Shown here: one piece after another, positions 43,756 through 52,406 of the stretch
How the letters are laid out: every line of letters begins with the position of its first letter
Numbering within the stretch: the first letter of the stretch is position 1
NCBI RefSeq assembly: GCF_020510425.1
Contig: NZ_JAHBAH010000001.1
Span: forward strand, 2,399,001 to 2,463,000
Source: Quatrionicoccus australiensis
GTDB lineage: Bacteria; Pseudomonadota; Gammaproteobacteria; Burkholderiales; Rhodocyclaceae
DNA: 64,000 nucleotides
Direction: 5' to 3'
Notes under the pieces: generated by a model
The model's database searches: none
Told to the model about the DNA's origin: nothing
The model's input: the letters and a program-made list of their open reading frames with translations, nothing else
Position numbers and translations under genes: made by a program

Positions 43756-46467
43756 CTAATCTGTCCAGGGATTGAGTGGCAAGGTAACGGTAAAACAGGC
43801 TCCGCCCCCGGCGCTATTTCCGGCAACAATCGTACCACGGTGCAGCACAACTATCTCCCGGCAGATCGCCAGCCCGAGGCCGGTACCACCCGCTCCGGTC
43901 TTGGTAAGCCGGCTCTGGACGAATTTGCCGAAAATGCTCTCCAGTTCGTCAGGCGGAATGCCCAGGCCCTGATCAATGAAACGGATACCTAGTGCCGGCT
44001 GAATTTTGCCATTTTCATCGGGTTGACCGTCGGGCAACTGGCTCGCGAACAGTTGTATTGCGATGTGGCCTCCAGAGGGGGAAAACTTGATCGCATTGGC
44101 CATCAGATTGTGGATCACCTGCTCGATGCGCAGTGGGTCACAGATCACTTCGCTTTGCAGCGTTGTGCAGTCGATCGCCAGAGTCAGTTTGCGGGTCTGC
44201 AACAGCGAGTCGAGTTGGGCGCAGGCATGTTTGACCAAAGCAAGCAACTCGGTTGCCTTGTGGTCAAGCTTGGTGCGTCCGGCCTCCAGCTTGGAGAGAT
44301 CGAGCAGTTCATTGATGAGTGCCAGCAGGCGCTGCGCGCTTTGGCCAATCCGACTGAAATACTGGGCGAGCTTTTCGTGATTGCTGGCATCGGCCCTGTC
44401 CTTGCCCAGCTCGGAAAAACTCAGGATGGCGTGCATCGGGGTGCGCAACTCGTGGGACATGTTGGCGAGAAACTCCGATTTGGCAATATTGGCACCCTGC
44501 GCCTGGCGGAGCGCCTCATTGAGCCTGATTGTCCGTTCGGCAACGCGTTCCTGCAGGTGGTCGCGGTGTAGCTGCAGCTCGCGTAGCGCCTCCTTGCGGT
44601 CCGAAATGTCGACGGCAATACCCAGATAGCCGCAGATTTCACCAGAAATGTTGCGCTGGGTGGTGACCACGAGGACCACGCTCAGGCGCCGGCCATCCTT
44701 GCGGATATAACTCCATTCGCGCTGCTCCGACTCGTGCAGTCGGGCGACTGCGACAAAAGCGTCAAAGCCTGCAACAGGCTCGCCGAGTTCCTCGCTCAGC
44801 TCGGTTGCGCGACTGGCGACCTCCTGCGGGTCATGGATGATCAGCGGTGTTTGCTGGCCAAGCATCTCCGTGGCGGAGTAGCCGAGCATTTTTTCGGCTC
44901 CCTTGTTGAATACGGTAATCAGGCCATCCGGTTGGCAGGAAATGATGGCAACTTCCGTCGCGGCGTCGAGAACGGATTGCATCAGAAGATTGGCGGCGAG
45001 CAGTGCCGCCTCGAAATCCTTGCGCTCGGTAATGTCGGACACCGATCCGGCAATCCGGATCGGCTTGCCGGTGCTGTCGCGTACCGCTTCGCCCCTGATT
45101 CGTACCCAGCCTTCCGCGTTGTGCGGCTTGATGATGCGCAGTTCGACATCGAACGCGGTCTGCTCGCGGAAGTGACGGCGCAGGGCAAGTCGGCGTTTGC
45201 CGGCATCGACCGGATGAATGCGCTCGATGTAGGCGGCCACCGAATCCGGCATGGCGGTGGCGGGAAACCCGAATATTTCCGCCATGCGGGGTGACATGTA
45301 GTCTTCGCCGGTCTGCAGGTTCTGGTCCCACAAGCCGTCATTGGAGCCGGCATTGGCCAGGCGAAGGCGCTCTTCCGAATGTCTCAGATCGGCCGTGATT
45401 CGCCGGGCATAGCGTTCTGCTCGCTGGCGTTGGCTGGCCTGATGGAAGACCAGAAAGGCGAGCGACAGGCTGGCGAGCAGGCCACCGTAGAGGATCAGCT
45501 TGGCCGTATCGAATCCTCCCGCGGCTTCCTGTATTCGAGCCTGGCCATAATGCAGTATCCAGTTGCGGCCGCCGAAATCGATCTCGTGATGCAGGATCTG
45601 CTCGCTCGTCTCCGCTTCGCTGGCGGTTTGCGAAGTGAACATCAGTTGCGGAGGAACCGGCGGATCGGGGCGGTAATTGCCGCCGTCATCGTATATTTTC
45701 AGGCCGAACTGGCTGTGCCGGTTGTGGCTAAGCGAGGCAATGAACTCATCGACATGGTAGGCGCAAAGCACGACGCCACTGAAGGCAAGGCGCCGTTCAG
45801 CCACGTTGTTGAGCGGCATGCCGGGACGGTAGACCGCCTGAATCAGCTGAAAACTGGTGCGCTGAGCCTTCTGGTCGATAATCAGTGTGATGGGGCCGGA
45901 CAGGATGATGTCGTGGCTGGCGATGGCCTGTTCTATCGCTTCTCGCCGGATATTTTCGGAGAGCAGGTTGAAGCCGATGGCCGATCGCAAATCCTGGTTG
46001 TCTGGCGCGATAAAAGTGACGGGTAATGCAAGCTCATCGCCTGCGGGCGGATAAATCTGGAAATCGCGGTGCCCGCCCGCTGCTTTGGCGGCAAGGAATT
46101 TTGCCCGTTCAGCAGGGTAGACCGCTGGCGCATAGGCAAATGCAAACAGCCCGGTCAGATTGCGGGCAATGTCGATTTCCTTGGTGAAACGTTGCCACGC
46201 AGCAGAATCCTGCCCGCCGTTGGCGGTTGCAAAGGCTTGCAGCGAGCGCAGGAACTGGCCTTGCAGCCGCAGGTGGTTGCGGATTTCGGCGGTTTGGGCC
46301 GCGCTTTCGCGGATGTTGCTTTCCTCGCGCGCGGCGTTGACGATATCCGACTGCCAGCGCCAGGCGGCCAGCGTCGCGCCGGCCAGTAGTACGAAAACCA
46401 GCAATGACCACAACCAGCGCGCCGCGTTGCGTCGATCACTTGTTGCGGTAATTTGATGGCGTGACAT
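43756..46467 (-). CDS. CHASE-PAS histidine kinase
   Basis: Membrane sensor kinase of 903 residues. TM1 (about 20-38) and TM2 (LILYGGLLASLSLAFLVFH) bracket a periplasmic CHASE domain (GLFAFAYAPAVYPAERAKFL, VTFIAPDNQDLRSAIGFNLL). Two PAS/PAC modules follow. The HisKA segment KSEFLANMSHELRTPMHAIL has phospho-His672, and the HATPase domain has N- and G-boxes (VIHNLMANAIKFSPSGGHIA, GTGLGLAICREIV). The ATG at 46467 was chosen since the protein before it lacks homology character and TM1 then falls near the N-terminus. It heads the operon; its cognate receivers are probably the next two genes. The CHASE ligand is unknown. Confidence 0.92.
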   Translation of the reverse strand: MSRHQITATSDRRNAARWLWSLLVFVLLAGATLAAWRWQSDIVNAAREESNIRESAAQTAEIRNHLRLQGQFLRSLQAFATANGGQDSAAWQRFTKEIDIARNLTGLFAFAYAPAVYPAERAKFLAAKAAGGHRDFQIYPPAGDELALPVTFIAPDNQDLRSAIGFNLLSENIRREAIEQAIASHDIILSGPITLIIDQKAQRTSFQLIQAVYRPGMPLNNVAERRLAFSGVVLCAYHVDEFIASLSHNRHSQFGLKIYDDGGNYRPDPPVPPQLMFTSQTASEAETSEQILHHEIDFGGRNWILHYGQARIQEAAGGFDTAKLILYGGLLASLSLAFLVFHQASQRQRAERYARRITADLRHSEERLRLANAGSNDGLWDQNLQTGEDYMSPRMAEIFGFPATAMPDSVAAYIERIHPVDAGKRRLALRRHFREQTAFDVELRIIKPHNAEGWVRIRGEAVRDSTGKPIRIAGSVSDITERKDFEAALLAANLLMQSVLDAATEVAIISCQPDGLITVFNKGAEKMLGYSATEMLGQQTPLIIHDPQEVASRATELSEELGEPVAGFDAFVAVARLHESEQREWSYIRKDGRRLSVVLVVTTQRNISGEICGYLGIAVDISDRKEALRELQLHRDHLQERVAERTIRLNEALRQAQGANIAKSEFLANMSHELRTPMHAILSFSELGKDRADASNHEKLAQYFSRIGQSAQRLLALINELLDLSKLEAGRTKLDHKATELLALVKHACAQLDSLLQTRKLTLAIDCTTLQSEVICDPLRIEQVIHNLMANAIKFSPSGGHIAIQLFASQLPDGQPDENGKIQPALGIRFIDQGLGIPPDELESIFGKFVQSRLTKTGAGGTGLGLAICREIVVLHRGTIVAGNSAGGGACFTVTLPLNPWTD

Positions 46468-46501
46468 TGACGGGGCGGCTTCCGAAATTCTCAAACGGCG
46501 A

Positions 46502-48316
46502 TTATCGCGCGTCCGGGGTGGTCTGGTCTTCCTGTTGCTGCAAGGTCCACATGCGGGCATAGCTGCCACCCGCTTCGAGCAGGGCGGCGTGCGTGCCACG
46601 CTCGATGATGCGGCCGTCACTCATGACCAGGATTTCGTGGGCGTTCATCACCGTCGACAGGCGGTGCGCGATGGTCAGGGTCGTCCGGCCGACGGCGGCC
46701 AGTTCGAGCTGGCCCTGGATGGCGCGCTCGGTGGCTGAGTCGAGGGCCGAGGTGGCTTCGTCGAAAATCAGGATGGGCGGATTCTTGAGCAGGGCGCGGG
46801 CAATCGCGACGCGCTGTTTTTCGCCGCCGGAAAGCTTGAGGCCACGCTCGCCGACCCTGGTTTCGTATTTCTGCGGCAGCGACTCGATGAAGTCGTGCAG
46901 TTGCGCCGCGCGCGCCGCGGTGATGACTTCCTCGCGGCTCGCCTCGGGGCGGCCATAGTTGATGTTGTAGAAAATGCTGTCGTTGAACAGCACGGTGTCC
47001 TGCGGCACGATGCCGATCGCGGCGCGCAGGCTGGTCTGTTTTAGACTGCGCAGGTCGAGCCCGTTGATCCGGATGGCGCCGCCGCTGACGTCGTAGAAGC
47101 GATAGAGCAGGCGTGACAGGGTCGATTTGCCGGCCCCGGAGTGACCGACCACGGCCACCGTTCTGCCCGGCTCGACGGCGAAACTGAGCTTTTTCAGGAT
47201 CGCCCTTTCCGGCTCGTAGGCGAAGTCGACCGCATCGAAATTGATCTGCAGCGGGCCGCCCGGCAGCTCTCGCGCATCCGGGGCGTCGGCGATTTCACGA
47301 TCGGTCTTGAGCAGGTTGAACATGCGCTCGATGTCGGTCAGCGCCTGGCGGATTTCGCGGTAGACGATGCCGAGGAAATTGAGCGGCATGTAGAGCTGGA
47401 TCAGGAAGGCATTGACCAGTACAAGGTCGCCGATCGTCATCGTGCCGGCGACGACGCCGCTCGCAGCGCGCCACATCATGGCGGTGACGCCGAGCGCGAT
47501 GATCGCCTGCTGGCCGAGATTGAGGAAGGCGAGCGTGGTCTGGCTGCGGGTTGCCGCGTCTTCCCATTTGAGCAGTTGCTCGTCGTAACGGCGGGCTTCC
47601 CAGGCTTCGTTGTTGAAGTACTTGACCGTTTCGTAGTTGAGCAGGCTGTCGACCGCCCGGCTGTTGGCGGCCGAGTCGTTTTCATTAACGGCACGCCGGA
47701 TGTCGATGCGCCAGTTGCTGACCCTGACCGTGAACACGATGTAGGCGAGCAGCGAAACGAGCGTGATCAGCACGTAGCCGATGTCGTACTTGACGAACAG
47801 GATGCCGAGCACGAGGCCGATTTCGACCAGGGTCGGCAGGATGGAATACAGCGTGTAGGAAATCAGGCTGGAGATCGAGCGCGAGCCGCGCTCGATGTCA
47901 CGCGACACGCCGCCGGTCTGGCGCTCGAGATGAAAGCGCAGGCTCAGCGAGTGCAAATGGCCGAACACTTCCAGCGAAACCTGGCGGACGGCGCGCTGGG
48001 TGACGCGGGCAAAGAGGATTTCGCGCAGCTCGGTGAACATTGCCGTGGAGAAGCGTAGCAGGCCGTACAGCGCCAGCAGCAGGGCGGGCAGCGCGAGCAG
48101 CTGTTGCTGGCCGGAGAGGCCATCGATCATCTCCTTGAAGATCATCGGTACGCCGACATTGGCGACCTTGGCGCCGACCAGGCAGCCGAGCGCGGCGAGA
48201 ACGCGCAGGCGATAGCGCCAGAGATAGGGGAACAGCGTGCGCAAGGTCAGCCAGACATGGCGCTCGGGCAGGGGCTGACCAGCCGGTGGCTTGGGGAGGG
48301 CGGTGCTGTGACGCAT
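46502..48316 (-). CDS. Atm1-type ABC exporter (half-transporter)
   Basis: A 604-residue protein with six TM helices fused to an ATPase domain. It closely resembles the Atm1/HMT1/ABCB7 group: the TM region has NYETVKYFNNEAWEARRYDE and FLIQLYMPLNFLGIVYREIRQ, typical of Atm1-like exporters of glutathione/metal conjugates. Walker A is GHSGAGKST, the signature LSGGEKQRVAIARALL and Walker B ILIFDEATSALD. The ATG giving MRHSTALPKPP was chosen; the upstream extension is not conserved-looking. It is divergent from the thioesterase gene. A role in glutathione-linked metal export is inferred from the family. Confidence 0.92.
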   Translation of the reverse strand: MRHSTALPKPPAGQPLPERHVWLTLRTLFPYLWRYRLRVLAALGCLVGAKVANVGVPMIFKEMIDGLSGQQQLLALPALLLALYGLLRFSTAMFTELREILFARVTQRAVRQVSLEVFGHLHSLSLRFHLERQTGGVSRDIERGSRSISSLISYTLYSILPTLVEIGLVLGILFVKYDIGYVLITLVSLLAYIVFTVRVSNWRIDIRRAVNENDSAANSRAVDSLLNYETVKYFNNEAWEARRYDEQLLKWEDAATRSQTTLAFLNLGQQAIIALGVTAMMWRAASGVVAGTMTIGDLVLVNAFLIQLYMPLNFLGIVYREIRQALTDIERMFNLLKTDREIADAPDARELPGGPLQINFDAVDFAYEPERAILKKLSFAVEPGRTVAVVGHSGAGKSTLSRLLYRFYDVSGGAIRINGLDLRSLKQTSLRAAIGIVPQDTVLFNDSIFYNINYGRPEASREEVITAARAAQLHDFIESLPQKYETRVGERGLKLSGGEKQRVAIARALLKNPPILIFDEATSALDSATERAIQGQLELAAVGRTTLTIAHRLSTVMNAHEILVMSDGRIIERGTHAALLEAGGSYARMWTLQQQEDQTTPDAR

Positions 48317-48412
48317 GGGGATCTGCTTTGCTGGAATTTGCTCGACTCGCCAGTATATGAAAACTGGCCGCTTTCCGCGAAAATCCGCTTTTATTTTGAA
48401 ATTGGGCAAATC

Positions 48413-48814
48413 ATGGACGTCGACCGTCTCACCCTGCCGGAAAAGCATTCCACGCTGCGTGTCGTGCCGATGCCGGCCGATCTCAATCAGAACGGCGACG
48501 TTTTCGGCGGCTGGGTCATGGCCCAGGTCGACGTAGCCGGTGCGATTCCCGCCATGCGCCGGGCGCGCGGTCGGGTGGCGACGGTATCGGTCAATTCCTT
48601 CCTGTTCAAGCAGCCGGTTTCGGTCGGCGATATCGTCAGTCTTTATGCCGATATCGTGCGGGTTGGCGCGACCTCGATCACGGTCAAGGTTGAGGTCTAT
48701 GCCGAACGCAATTACGCCGATCCGGTTGTCGTCAAGGTGACCGAAGCCGAGCTGACCTACGTGGCGATCGACGCCGCCGGCAAGAAGCGCCAGCTTCCAG
48801 CCGAAAAGGCTTGA
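48413..48814 (+). CDS. Acyl-CoA thioesterase (YciA-like hotdog fold)
   Basis: A 133-residue single hotdog domain. VVPMPADLNQNGDVFGGWVMAQVDVAG is the YciA/BACH active-site region, with the helix-borne Asp and the Asn/Gly loop. VNSFLFKQPVSVGDIVSLYADI and a C-terminal strand follow. Such enzymes hydrolyse a broad range of acyl-CoAs in the cytoplasm. The start is the ATG at 48413, which gives MDVDRLTLPEKHSTLRVV; the frame is open upstream but there it is antisense to the ABC gene. A FadL-type porin gene follows, which fits a lipid theme. Confidence 0.9.
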   Translation: MDVDRLTLPEKHSTLRVVPMPADLNQNGDVFGGWVMAQVDVAGAIPAMRRARGRVATVSVNSFLFKQPVSVGDIVSLYADIVRVGATSITVKVEVYAERNYADPVVVKVTEAELTYVAIDAAGKKRQLPAEKA

Positions 48815-48870
48815 AAATGTAATAAAATCGGGCGGTTAATCAATATGCCCGCCTTCGAGGGAGTGAAGTA

Positions 48871-50052
48871 ATGAAGAAAATGACGTTGCGTACCGTGCCG
48901 GCCCTGTTGCTGATTGCCTTTTCCGGCGCCGCTTCGGCCTCGGCTTTTCAGCTCTGGGAGCAGAATGCCAGCGGTCTGGGCACGGCGTATGCCGGTTCGG
49001 CAGCGGTGGCCGACAACGCCAGTACCATTTTCTTCAATCCGGCTGGCATGACGCAGCTGTCGGGCTTCCAGTTCTCCGCCGGGGTCAATGGCGTCAAGCC
49101 GAGCTACAAGTTCCGCGGCGATGTTGGCGCCAATGGTGATGGCGGCGATGCCGGCAGCTGGGCGGCGGTACCGAATGGCTATCTGTCCTGGCAAGTCGCA
49201 CCGGACTGGACGCTGGGCTTTGGCATTTCGGCGCCTTTCGGCCTGTCGACCGAGTACAAGGATAACTGGATCGGTCGCTTCGAGTCGCTTAAGTCGGAAA
49301 TCAAGACTGTCAATTACAACCCATCGGTGGCCTATCGCGTTAGTGACAAGGTTTCGCTGGGTTTTGGCCTGAATTATCAGACGATCAATGCCGAGCTCTC
49401 CTCGGCTATCCCGGGGCCGGCCACTTCCCGCCTCAAGGGTGATGATTCTGCCTGGGGCTGGAATGCCGGTGCGTTGTTTACCCTCTCGCCAGCCATGCGG
49501 GTCGGTGCCTCCTACCGTTCGGCGATCAAATACACGCTGGAAGGCGATGCGACGACAGCCGGTGTGACGACTCCGGTGCGGGCTGACATCAAACTGCCGG
49601 ATACCTTCATCCTTTCCGTCTGGCAGCAGGTTTCCGACCGCTGGGAAGCGATGGGCGATGTGTCCTATACGCGCTGGAGTTCGTTGAAGTCGCTTGATGT
49701 CTATAACCGGAATACTGGCGTCCTGGCCACCAGCGAAACCTTCAACTACAAGAACGCCTGGCGCCTGGCCTGGGGCGCTGCTTACCTGCTGAACGACACG
49801 ACCAAGCTCAAGTTCGGTATCGCCTATGACAAGACGCCGGTTCGAGATGCCGATCGTTCGGCCCGCGTGCCGGATAACAGCCGTCTCTGGCTGTCGCTCG
49901 GCGCGCAGTGGAATGCCGGCGCTCATGGCAAGATTGATGTTGGCTACTCCTATCTGCACGTGAAGGATCCGAGTATCAACCAGGGGTTGCTGGTTGGTCG
50001 TTACGATGCCAGCGGCCATGTTGTCGGTGCCCAGTATTCGGTAGGGTTCTGA
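48871..50052 (+). CDS. Outer-membrane transport protein, OmpP1/FadL/TodX family
   Basis: A 393-residue beta-barrel with a signal peptide of about 24 residues (LLLIAFSGAASASA). The mature N-terminus FQLWEQNASGLGTAYAGSAA and SNPAGM-like FFNPAGMTQLSGFQFSAGV are FadL hallmarks (NPA motif and hatch). The alternating barrel strands end in a terminal Phe (GAQYSVGF), the outer-membrane assembly signal. It takes up hydrophobic compounds such as long-chain fatty acids or aromatics; the exact substrate is unknown. It is preceded by GAGGGAG and lies 56 bp after the thioesterase gene. Confidence 0.94.
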   Translation: MKKMTLRTVPALLLIAFSGAASASAFQLWEQNASGLGTAYAGSAAVADNASTIFFNPAGMTQLSGFQFSAGVNGVKPSYKFRGDVGANGDGGDAGSWAAVPNGYLSWQVAPDWTLGFGISAPFGLSTEYKDNWIGRFESLKSEIKTVNYNPSVAYRVSDKVSLGFGLNYQTINAELSSAIPGPATSRLKGDDSAWGWNAGALFTLSPAMRVGASYRSAIKYTLEGDATTAGVTTPVRADIKLPDTFILSVWQQVSDRWEAMGDVSYTRWSSLKSLDVYNRNTGVLATSETFNYKNAWRLAWGAAYLLNDTTKLKFGIAYDKTPVRDADRSARVPDNSRLWLSLGAQWNAGAHGKIDVGYSYLHVKDPSINQGLLVGRYDASGHVVGAQYSVGF

Positions 50053-50068
50053 TTCGTTGTCGCTGGAG

Positions 50069-50575
50069 ATGGGCGGCGTGACGCTGGGGATGCGAGAAGC
50101 AGTCATCGTGCTGATCGCCCTGGTTGCGCTGTACATGGTTTTTGTCCTGCTGCGCATGCGCCACCTGCGAGCCGCGGCCGGGCAGAAGGTCGGGAAGGCA
50201 AGCGTGGCGGTAACGCCGGCAGCGCCTTTCGCGGAAGAGGAAGCGGAAATCCCTCCTCCTGCTTCTGCCCCCGAGCCATGGCAGGCCGCTCCCGCCCGTC
50301 TTGCCGATACGGTCTTGCAGCAGGGGTTGGAACAGGAAGTTGCCCAACTGCGTGAAGAGCTCGACTCGATTCGTGGCGAACTGGCAGCGCTGCGGGAAGA
50401 CATGTTGAACGAACTGGCACATTTGCGTGCAACCCAGTCGGTTTCGCCGATTTACGGTGATGCGATGCAGATGGCGGCCGCTGGCTACGAGCCGGCGATG
50501 ATCGCCGACCGCTGCGGTATTGCCCGTGCCGAGGCCGAACTGGTTGTGGCGCTGGCCAAGAGTCAGGAACGGTGA
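50069..50575 (+). CDS. DUF2802 family membrane-anchored protein
   Basis: About 168 residues. A single N-terminal TM (REAVIVLIALVALYMVFVLL) is followed by a Pro/Ala-rich linker, a coiled coil (LEQEVAQLREELDSIRGELAALREDM) and a small C-terminal domain (PIYGDAMQMAAAGYEPAMIADRCGIARAEAELVVALAK). That domain resembles a helix-turn-helix and defines DUF2802, which often sits near flagellar or motility genes. The start is uncertain: TTG 50057, ATG 50069, GTG 50078 (best spacing from GGAG at 50065) and ATG 50090 are all possible. It is followed 8 bp later by a SPOR protein. Function unknown. Confidence 0.75.
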   Translation: MGGVTLGMREAVIVLIALVALYMVFVLLRMRHLRAAAGQKVGKASVAVTPAAPFAEEEAEIPPPASAPEPWQAAPARLADTVLQQGLEQEVAQLREELDSIRGELAALREDMLNELAHLRATQSVSPIYGDAMQMAAAGYEPAMIADRCGIARAEAELVVALAKSQER

Positions 50576-50583
50576 GGTAGGCA

Positions 50584-51423
50584 ATGACAGACAAGCCTGA
50601 AAATTCGGAAAGCGAAGACAGCGCCGGCGAGTTGCGCAACAAGCTGATCCAGCGCCTGGCCGTGGCCGGCGTCATGGTGGCGCTGCTGCTCGGCGTGCTG
50701 GCCTTCTTCGATTATCTTTCGACCCCGCAGGAAGAGCCGGATGAACCGGTGTTTACCAGCCCGGTCCCGGTCGCCCCGAAGAAGCCGCTCTCGCAGCCGG
50801 TAACCACCAGCACCGAATTGCCGGAGCCGCCCGCGCCGGCAGCGGTGGTTGCAGAAGCGCCGCCGCCTCCGCAAGTTGCCGTCCCGCCGGCCGTTGTCGA
50901 GGCTGCCAAGCCGGAAGTCGCCAAACCCGATGTTCCCAAGCCGGCGCCCGTGCAGGAAAACCGGCCTGCGCAGCCGTCGACCGCTGGAGCCGCGAAGCCG
51001 CCGGCCAGTGTGCCAGCGCCAACGCCTGTTCCGTCCGTGCAAAAGCCGCTACGTCCGGTTCCGGAATCAACCGCTGCGCCGAGTCAGGTTCCGCTTGCTC
51101 CGGTGCAAGCGCCCGCGACGCTGGCGCCCAATCCCAAACCAACGGCCCGGATTGTCGAGACGCGCCAGATGCCGGTCGAAGCGCCGAGTGGTGCTGCCCG
51201 TCTTTTTTCAGGCTTCCTGCTCCAGGCTGGCGTTTTTGCCAGTCCGCAACGGGCCGAGGAGTTGCACGCCAAGCTGACCCTGAGCGGTGTACCTTCGACA
51301 CTTGAGACCCGGGTTCAGGTTGGCCCCTTCCGTACCCGGCAGGAGGCGGAACTGGCTCAGGCAAAACTCAAGGAACTGGGCGTCGAAACCGTGCTCGTCC
51401 CTCCCCGGGCTGGCAAGCACTAA
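50584..51423 (+). CDS. SPOR-domain protein, membrane anchored
   Basis: A 279-residue protein with a cytoplasmic N-terminus, one TM (LAVAGVMVALLLGVLAFFDYL), a long periplasmic Pro/Ala/Val/Lys linker (about residues 55-200) and a C-terminal SPOR domain (GFLLQAGVFASPQRAEELHAKL, VQVGPFRTRQEAELAQAKLKELG). SPOR domains bind denuded peptidoglycan glycans at division sites, as in FtsN and DamX. The low-complexity linker spans the periplasm. It is probably cotranscribed with the DUF2802 gene. Confidence 0.9.
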   Translation: MTDKPENSESEDSAGELRNKLIQRLAVAGVMVALLLGVLAFFDYLSTPQEEPDEPVFTSPVPVAPKKPLSQPVTTSTELPEPPAPAAVVAEAPPPPQVAVPPAVVEAAKPEVAKPDVPKPAPVQENRPAQPSTAGAAKPPASVPAPTPVPSVQKPLRPVPESTAAPSQVPLAPVQAPATLAPNPKPTARIVETRQMPVEAPSGAARLFSGFLLQAGVFASPQRAEELHAKLTLSGVPSTLETRVQVGPFRTRQEAELAQAKLKELGVETVLVPPRAGKH

Positions 51424-51433
51424 ACTTTATCGC

Positions 51434-51778
51434 TCAGGGCATGCCGGGCAGACGCGGCAGGCCAAGGCTGCGCCGGACATCGCGATGGACGCGCGCGGCT
51501 TCTTCCAGCGGCGAGTGGCTTGGTCGGCGGTTATCGTAATGGCGATCGTCATAGCGGCGATCATCACGATAATAGTCTTGCCGATAATTGCCCCTGTATC
51601 CCTGTTCGTACTGGTAATAGACGGTAGGTGGGGCACTGCGATATGCCGGATAGCTTTCGACATAGACCGGTGCCGTCCGATAGCCTACCGGATACACCGG
51701 TGCGACGGTGCAGGCGCCCAGGCTGCCGAGCAGTGCGGCGGCAAGGGTCAGGCGGGCGATGGTGCGGGTAAGGGTCAT
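51434..51778 (-). CDS. Small Tyr/Arg-rich lipoprotein, hypothetical
   Basis: A 114-residue protein with an N-terminal lipoprotein signal (LTLAAALLGSLGAC, lipobox Cys23). A Pro/Tyr/Val segment follows, then a Tyr/Asp/Arg-rich low-complexity stretch (YRQDYYRDDRRYDDRHYDNRR) and a short C-terminal basic helix ending LGLPRLPGMP. I do not recognise a domain. It is convergent with the SPOR gene (10 bp gap). An intrinsic hairpin that points away from its own transcript lies upstream at 51825-51855. Confidence 0.65.
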   Translation of the reverse strand: MTLTRTIARLTLAAALLGSLGACTVAPVYPVGYRTAPVYVESYPAYRSAPPTVYYQYEQGYRGNYRQDYYRDDRRYDDRHYDNRRPSHSPLEEAARVHRDVRRSLGLPRLPGMP

Positions 51779-51824
51779 TGCGGCAGGTCCGGTGTTGTTG
51801 TAAGTACATAACGCGGCTGCCAGC

Positions 51825-51855
51825 GGCCCGGCCTACTGCGTGGCCGGGCCTTTTT
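51825..51855 (+). terminator. Intrinsic terminator, plus-strand orientation
   Basis: GGCCCGGCC (51825-51833) pairs with GGCCGGGCC (51842-51850) around 8 nt, followed by TTTTT. The T-run is on the plus strand although the flanking genes are on the minus strand. It would stop read-through from the SPOR gene or antisense RNA entering the lipoprotein pair, and could also stabilise the minus-strand mRNA 3' end. Confidence 0.65.
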
Positions 51856-51866
51856 GTAACGAAATA

Positions 51867-52406
51867 TTAAAGTTTCAGTTCGGCAATTTCCTTCAGGCCC
51901 AGCTTTATGTTTTCGCGGGCGGCATTTTCTACCGCCAGGCGTAGTCGGGTAACCGCAACGAAGGCGTCGCCCATGGTGGCTGTCCCTGATGACTGGATTG
52001 CCTTGCGCATGACGATGTTGCGATCCGATGTGCGCTGCAGTGACCAGGCAGTTTCCATCTCGACGGTGAACGTGGCGCCGAAGACCGGCTTTGCCAGTGA
52101 GGTAACACTGACGCTCAGCTCGTAGTCGCCACCGGCACCCTGCACGATGCTCTTGAACAGTTTGCTTTGCGTGACCGCATCCTCGATGGCTGCCTTGAGG
52201 TCAGCGTCAGCAATATTGGCGCTGTCCATGGCCCCTGTTTCGGAACCGCCGCCCGTCTGAACCTTGAGGCTGTACGGGTGATGCTTGGCGAGCGTCAGGT
52301 CTTGCGGGGTCATTGCGGAGCGGTTGGCTGGTGAGGAGCAGCCGGTCAGTGCAATTGTCACTGCGGCAGCCAGCAGCAAAAGACCGCGGGATATTGAGCG
52401 GCGCAT
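51867..52406 (-). CDS. Lipoprotein, hypothetical (LptE-like impression)
   Basis: A 179-residue lipoprotein. The signal RGLLLLAAAVTIALTGC ends in lipobox Cys22. The mature part has alternating short strands and helices with LKVQTGGGSETGAMDSANIADADLKAAIEDAV, YELSVSVTSLAKPVFGATFTVEMETAWSL and a C-terminal helix. That layout resembles small outer-membrane lipoproteins that assemble with a partner, but I cannot name the family. Its start is directly next to the stop of the preceding lipoprotein gene (52407), so the two form a coupled pair. Confidence 0.7.
   Translation of the reverse strand: MRRSISRGLLLLAAAVTIALTGCSSPANRSAMTPQDLTLAKHHPYSLKVQTGGGSETGAMDSANIADADLKAAIEDAVTQSKLFKSIVQGAGGDYELSVSVTSLAKPVFGATFTVEMETAWSLQRTSDRNIVMRKAIQSSGTATMGDAFVAVTRLRLAVENAARENIKLGLKEIAELKL

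Noticed and set aside
48811..48870. Promoter for the FadL gene (TAAAAT at 48823)
   Set aside because: No acceptable -35 at 16-18 bp; the GGGC/GCCC hairpin nearby is only 4 bp.
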